Notes under the pieces: model-generated | The model's input: the letters and a program-made list of their open reading frames with translations, nothing else | The model's database searches: none | What the model was told of the DNA's origin: nothing | Translations under genes and position numbers: made by a program | Assembly: GCF_000002875.2 (NCBI RefSeq) | Contig: NC_009390.2 | Location: 228,417-292,416, forward strand | DNA: 64,000 bases | Origin: Leishmania infantum JPCM5 | Lineage: Eukaryota > Euglenozoa > Kinetoplastea > Trypanosomatida > Trypanosomatidae | Direction: 5' to 3' | Part shown: positions 59,737 through 64,000 of the stretch, piece after piece | Layout: every line of letters begins with the position of its first letter | Position numbering within the stretch: position 1 is the stretch's first letter

Positions 59737-61014
59737 CAACACGAAGAAGTGTGTGTGTGCGAGTGGCGGTGCTGCTCGTGTACCAGTGTGTGAGTCTCCT
59801 TTCTTGTGGTTGGCTGTTGCAGAGGACAGATGCTGCTCCCTCTCGCCAGCGCTGTCTAATTTCATGTAGTCGTGATGATGATGGGAAGGGGAGGGGAGAG
59901 GGGGCGAGGTGCTTCTGCCTCCTCGCATGGCATGTTTTATGTCGTAGCTAAAGACAAGCCTACACACACGCACATCTGCATCCCCCCCTTCTTATTCCTC
60001 TTCTTCCCCCTCCCCACCTACGCAGGGACGGTGTCATGTTGGCCGGCATAGTTGTTTTGATTCCTGTTTTCTCCGGCGGCGTTGTTGCCTCCACTCCCTC
60101 TGGATGGGGCACGACGACGATGCCGATGCAGTGCAATGGATGGGATGCGTCGGATCCTCTTTTTTGCGCAGGTGTCTGTGTGCGTTCTTTGTGGTCGTGG
60201 TTGCATGTTTCTTCATTCCTTTTCCGTTAGATTCCTCCCTGCACAGCCTCCTCCTCTTCCACCACCAACACAGCACACAGCACACATACACATACATGCA
60301 CGTCTCCTTTCCTCGCATTGCCCTGTCTCTGTGTGTCGAGCGTCCGCTCGGCTACGCTGTTGCTTGTTGTTCTTATTCTTTCTAACGTGCGGTGCGATCT
60401 CTTTAGATGTGTCCGTGGAAGACAATATGGTGATGTTAATCGTTGGCGTGTTCAATCGCCCTCCCATTCTGTCCCCACTCCCCAGTCACCACTCACTTGG
60501 ATCGTTAGACCTCGGATCTTCCTCTACAAGTCACCGCCCCTCGCCACCCCCTCGTCCTCGTACTCGCCTGTCTACTTGCCCGCACGGAAGGGCCCGCAGA
60601 CAAGGCCCGTCGCCATGTGTCTTGCATGCATCTGCGCATGCTCCCCTTCTACGCCGGTTACGGCGGGTCCACAGCACACAGCTGCCACCCATACACGCAC
60701 TCCTGTTCGTCCGACGCGCGCGCCTCCGCATCGATGCGTGCGCGCCTATGCGCTAGTGATGTGGTGGCATGATCCTCCCACAGCACTCGATGTGTGCTCT
60801 CCTCTCTCTCTTATCTCGAACTCACCTCAACGACAACCCGCCCACATATGCAACGCACGCGCGTGCGCATACCGTCATCACGCAACAACACTCATGTGGA
60901 CTACACAGATCCGCGTCTCTCTTTAGTTAGTCTCTCGCTCGCTCTTGTAGCAGTACTTCCCCCCACCCCCAATCGCCTCTGCGCACCCACCCAGCCACCA
61001 CACGTTCAGAGGCC
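59737..61014. other. Spacer between the 1376-residue gene and the small membrane-protein gene
   Basis: About 1.3 kb of C/T- and CA-rich DNA; no gene supported. Confidence 0.65.
60905..60994 (+). promoter_or_regulatory. Probable spliced-leader acceptor region for the small membrane-protein gene
   Basis: T/C-rich tract (60905-60945) with AGs at about 60947-60953, then a C-rich tract ending in CCAG at 60991-60994, 20 nt before ATG 61015. Confidence 0.45.
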
Positions 61015-61458
61015 ATGCTTGCTAGCGCTCTTCGCCACTCCGCGGCTGAGGGCCACAGCTCGGCCGCGAGTGCTGTGGCAAAGATTTCGAACATCGAGCG
61101 CGCCGGCGCGTACCTGCGCTTCAGCACGCTGCGCGTGCACCCACACCACGAGCCGAACTACCGCGCCCGCCCGGTGGGGTGGAAGGCTTGGAACAGCAAG
61201 CAGTACATGGACCCCTGGGCGCCCTACCCGCTCACATCGCCGGTGCGCCATGTTGACCGCCCGTTTTCCGGCATGTGGTTCGGAATGGGCCACTTCGCGC
61301 TGAAGAACTTCTTCGGCCCGTTGAACTGGAAATTCTGGGCGCGCGTGTCGTTCTTCGGTACTCTTGGATGGGTCTATTCCCTCAGCTCGTACGCGCTGCG
61401 CATGCACCGCAACGGCTGGGAGTGGAAGAACCGAGGCGCCGTCTTCTCCATGGATTGA
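61015..61458 (+). CDS. Small single-span, probably mitochondrial protein
   Basis: 147 residues from ATG at 61015 to TGA. Unlike its neighbours it has no low-complexity sequence and reads as a compact conserved protein. The first 35 residues are Ala/Ser/Arg-rich, fitting a mitochondrial presequence. Then comes an aromatic, His/Trp/Pro-rich region (VHPHHEPNYRARPVGWKAWN, YMDPWAPYPL, then MWFGMGHFALKNFFGPLNWK). One transmembrane segment lies at about 108-128 (FWARVSFFGTLGWVYSLSSY), followed by a short basic-aromatic tail (RMHRNGWEWKNRG). This layout is common in accessory subunits of respiratory complexes or ATP synthase, and kinetoplastids have many lineage-specific ones. That is inference; I do not recognise the subunit. 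Confidence 0.85.
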   Translation: MLASALRHSAAEGHSSAASAVAKISNIERAGAYLRFSTLRVHPHHEPNYRARPVGWKAWNSKQYMDPWAPYPLTSPVRHVDRPFSGMWFGMGHFALKNFFGPLNWKFWARVSFFGTLGWVYSLSSYALRMHRNGWEWKNRGAVFSMD

Positions 61459-61700
61459 GAAGCCGCGGCCACGCATATATGTATATGTGTGTGTGCGCGC
61501 GCTCCTCCTCAGGGCCTCTCCTGAAGAGGCTGTTCGGCCTTCATAACGCCATCCTCAGCGGTGGCGGTGGGCGCCTCCCTTCGGGCGTGACGGTGCGCTG
61601 GCGCGAAGAGGCAGAACAGTAGAAACAATAGGGAGCAGTGGCGGTGCGTGCCTGTAAGGTGAGGTGCGGCATGGAAAGATCCATTGGTGTGTGTGTGTGT

Positions 61701-61713
61701 GGGGGGGGGGGGG
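61701..61713 (+). repeat. Poly-G run of 13
   Basis: GT repeat leading into a 13-G run; the exact length is prone to sequencing error. Confidence 0.85.
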
Positions 61714-62519
61714 TATCAGCACTTGTCGGTGAGTCCTTCGCATGGAAGTCGGATGGACAGCCCATGTGCGAGAGAAGGACCCACGACCCATGTGCGCCAC
61801 CCACCCACCACCTGCCACCACCACGACCACCTTCTGCAGCCGCATCTTCGCCTCTGCTGCGTCGTCTTATCACTTTCCTTTCTTGCTCGTTTCTTGCTAG
61901 TAGTCGGACATGTATGCACCACCGCATGCCCCACCCCCTTCGCTCTTCCCCGTATCTCTGTCTTTGGCAAGGGGAAGCGGGTTGAAGAGTTCCTTGGAGG
62001 CGGTCGGGAGGGGAGAGTGTGTGCGTGCGTGCAGTTGTGGCGTTGAATGAGGCGGCGCGGAAGAGGGAGGGGGAGGGTGCACATGGCCGTGTGTGAGACC
62101 TGGAGCACAGCATTCCCAGACGTGGCAACGACAGGGTGTGTTGAGAAGATGAGTAGCGGAAGGCGGAAGCGCCTCTGTATGTGTGCGTCTCCCGCGACAC
62201 CCTGCTTTGCATACACACGCACACGGCCCTCCCCGTGCCCACACGCTTCGCTCATCACGCCACGCCACTTCCTCACTCGCCCACTGCGTAGTCGAACGCG
62301 CAACAGGAAAACGCGTGTGTGTGTGTGTGTGTGCGTCATCAAATTCTTTTCTTCTGTGTTTTGTGTTTTCACGTAGCTTAAAGTTCTGAGAAGGACTCGG
62401 AAACTGCAAGAGCACATGCGTGTGTGTGTATGTGTATTGTGCGTTGTTTTCGCGGATCCTCGTCCTTGATGCGTGGCCGTGCGCGCGTCGGTGGGGCAGT
62501 GTGCTTGTGCAGACGTGTA

Positions 62520-62522
<3 letters not shown>

Positions 62523-62562
<40 letters not shown>
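62523..62562 (+). repeat. (GT)20 microsatellite
   Basis: 40 bases of uninterrupted GT, the longest simple repeat in the window. Confidence 0.97.
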
Positions 62563-62564
<2 letters not shown>

Positions 62565-63405
62565 GTAGTTTTCTGTATTTCCATCTTCGTTGTGCGTCTG
62601 CCCAGTGCTTTCACCGACCCACCTCGCACGCCTCCTCCTCCGTCTCTCCGTGCGTCCCCCTCCTCCTCCCCCACCGGACGTGCCCCTTTGGACCGCGTGG
62701 ATACACGCATGCACATAATACCCAAGCGTGCGCGTTGTCCGCCCCCTGTCCCCAGGCGGTTCGATAAAGAGTGGCAGAGGCAGAGGGAGAGGGAGAGATC
62801 GCCAAGCGGGTCGGTGTGCGAGCTCGTCGGCCTCCCCCTGTATGCTGCGCCTCGTCCACAAGAAGTCAAACCCCAGTCGGGAAAAAGAAAACCAAACGGA
62901 CCGGAGAGAAGGATGCGCCTCACATGCGTACACGCGCATCCGTGTGCGTGCTTGCACTCGTCGCGCGACCGTGCGCAGGGTGGATCGCGGCGGCTGTCAG
63001 GGGCGGCACACACTCACACAGACACGCGTGCGCACCAGACGAGAACGAATGCAGCGGACGTCCGACAGCTGATCAGGTCGAAGAAGGCGCTGTCGCCGCG
63101 CGCCGCGCCCTCTTTTATCCCTTTGAAACCCGCTGCAGAACGCGCATGTCCCTGCTTGTCCGCATGCTCGTCTCGCCTCGTGGATAAGGATGGGCACTGC
63201 GCATGTGAAGCTCGCTCTCTCTTCGCCCAGCCTAATCGATCTGTCGTCCTTCCTTCTGCGCTCTTCTCGCATGCTCAGGCTCCGTGCCCCCCCCCCCTAC
63301 CGTTGAAGCGCTGTCTTGCTGCAACACATCAACCACACGCATCGATTTTAACGCTAGAGAACGTGGTTCATCAGCAGACCGCTGTCTCCTCCGCCTCCTC
63401 CTCCC

Positions 63406-63424
63406 ACCCCACCCCACCCCACCC
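63406..63424 (+). repeat. (CCCCA)n repeat
   Basis: Four C-tracts separated by A; the other strand gives (TGGGG)n with four G-tracts, a G-quadruplex motif. Confidence 0.85.
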
Positions 63425-63434
63425 TCTCCACGTC

Positions 63435-63558
63435 GTGTGCCGTGTGTTCTCACATCGCTTCTGCCGCCGTCGTTGCTGTCGCTGCCGTTGGCTCTTTGTT
63501 GCCGACCTCTCCCCGGTTATCGCCGCCTTTGCGGGGCGGCGGCGGCGGCGGGCGAAAG
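63435..63558 (+). promoter_or_regulatory. Probable spliced-leader acceptor region for the right-edge gene
   Basis: T/C/G-mixed pyrimidine-rich stretch (63435-63520), then AG at 63557-63558, 86 nt before the ATG at 63645. Confidence 0.35.
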
Positions 63559-63644
63559 AGAGACGAAGGCCCAAGCGTATGCATCATCGGCGGCTTGCGC
63601 GCCCGCCCTTTGTGCTTGGCAGAGATTCCCGTGTGCGCTTGTGC

Positions 63645-64000
63645 ATGATGTTGCGTCGCGCGCTCCCATGTTGCGCCGCCGCGCCTCTTCGATACGCTGC
63701 CTCCACACTGTGTTTCCCTCGCTCAAGACGTGGTGTGGGCCCAGCCTTCAGCAGCAGCAACCGTCTCTCGCACATGACGCGGGCGTACGCCACCACGACC
63801 CCGCCGCCGGCAGGCAATCACGATGGCGCGGCTGACGAGGATGCGCACATGACGGATGACGGCGATGTTGACGCTGCCGCCGCCGATCGCCACCACGCTC
63901 CGACGCTTCGCAGCGCCCTGCCGCCGAGCGCCGCGGAGCTGCCGGAGGAGTCGTTCCTTAAATGCATCGACAAGGAAATCTTCGACGAGAAGGTGCGGCT
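63645..64000 (+). CDS. Probable mitochondrial protein, MAM33/p22-like (partial)
   Basis: The frame opens at tandem ATGs (63645 and 63648) and runs to the window edge without a stop, 118 codons. The N-terminus (MMLRRALPCCAAAPLRYAAS, then RSRRGVGPAFSSSNRLSHMT) is rich in Arg, Ala and Ser and free of acids, a good mitochondrial targeting peptide. An acidic segment (DGADEDAHMTDDGDVD) follows. The last visible residues (ELPEESFLKCIDKEIFDEKV) have the L---I--EI--E pattern at the start of MAM33/p32 matrix proteins, known in kinetoplastids as p22. Too little is visible to be firm; a different mitochondrial protein is quite possible. Mitochondrial targeting is the safer claim. Confidence 0.6.
   Translation, partial: MMLRRALPCCAAAPLRYAASTLCFPRSRRGVGPAFSSSNRLSHMTRAYATTTPPPAGNHDGAADEDAHMTDDGDVDAAAADRHHAPTLRSALPPSAAELPEESFLKCIDKEIFDEKVR

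Larger units (their letters stand above)
61459..63644. other. Spacer before the right-edge gene
   Basis: About 2.2 kb, with a 13-G run (61701-61713), a (GT)20 repeat (62523-62562) and a CCCCA repeat (63406-63424). No gene supported. Confidence 0.65.

Noticed and set aside
38780..63424. CCCCA repeats as telomere-like sequence
   Set aside because: Trypanosomatid telomeres are TTAGGG; these short tracts are simple C-rich spacer repeats.

Overview
The window looks like nuclear DNA of a trypanosomatid, most likely Leishmania or a close relative. The basis is: GC-rich intronless genes, all on the + strand; long C/T-rich and CA/GT-rich spacers carrying pyrimidine tract plus AG signals shortly before ATGs, as expected for spliced-leader trans-splicing; very large proteins rich in Ala, Ser, Pro and Gln; and family members typical of kinetoplastids. 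I see no strand switch, so the 64 kb is best read as part of one polycistronic directional cluster. No tRNA, rRNA, transposase, CRISPR array or bacterial-style promoter was seen.

There are 13 protein genes, 11 complete and 2 cut by the window edges. In order: (1) 3' part of a low-complexity protein with an RVxF motif, 1-3936; (2) a sideroflexin-type mitochondrial carrier, 5945-6985; (3) a 2765-residue protein with about 40 SHIPPO/STPGR (PGPGxY) repeats, 8009-16306; (4) a 1760-residue low-complexity protein with a recurring Lys/Met/Pro motif, 18813-24095; (5) a 1400-residue protein holding a PHO80-like cyclin box, 27050-31252; (6) a 1369-residue dual-specificity phosphatase whose catalytic domain is split by two long insertions, 33429-37538; (7) a coiled-coil protein, 39228-41453; (8) a Vta1/LIP5 homologue of the ESCRT-Vps4 system, 43342-44436; (9) the long, flavodoxin-bearing form of TYW1, which makes the wyosine ring on tRNA-Phe, 45641-48115; (10) a divergent kinesin with expanded motor loops, 49186-53778; (11) a Ser/Ala-rich protein, 55606-59736; (12) a small single-span, probably mitochondrial protein, 61015-61458; (13) the 5' part of a probable mitochondrial matrix protein, perhaps MAM33/p22-like, 63645-64000.

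The genes do not form a pathway. This is normal for trypanosomatid clusters, where neighbours share transcription but not function. Two (the STPGR protein and the kinesin) point to the microtubule cytoskeleton or flagellum, and three or so to mitochondria. Individual control is expected to lie in the spacers and UTRs, so probable splice acceptors and repeat tracts are listed.

The most interesting signals are the giant STPGR protein with a perfect 15-bp hairpin in its last coding exonic stretch, the split phosphatase, an open in-frame extension beyond the kinesin stop codon, two possible frameshifted gene relics in spacers (about 4277-4984 and 17180-17626), a 14-bp element shared by two spacers, and a six-tract G-quadruplex motif. 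I did not find convincing evidence of a wholly new multi-gene system.
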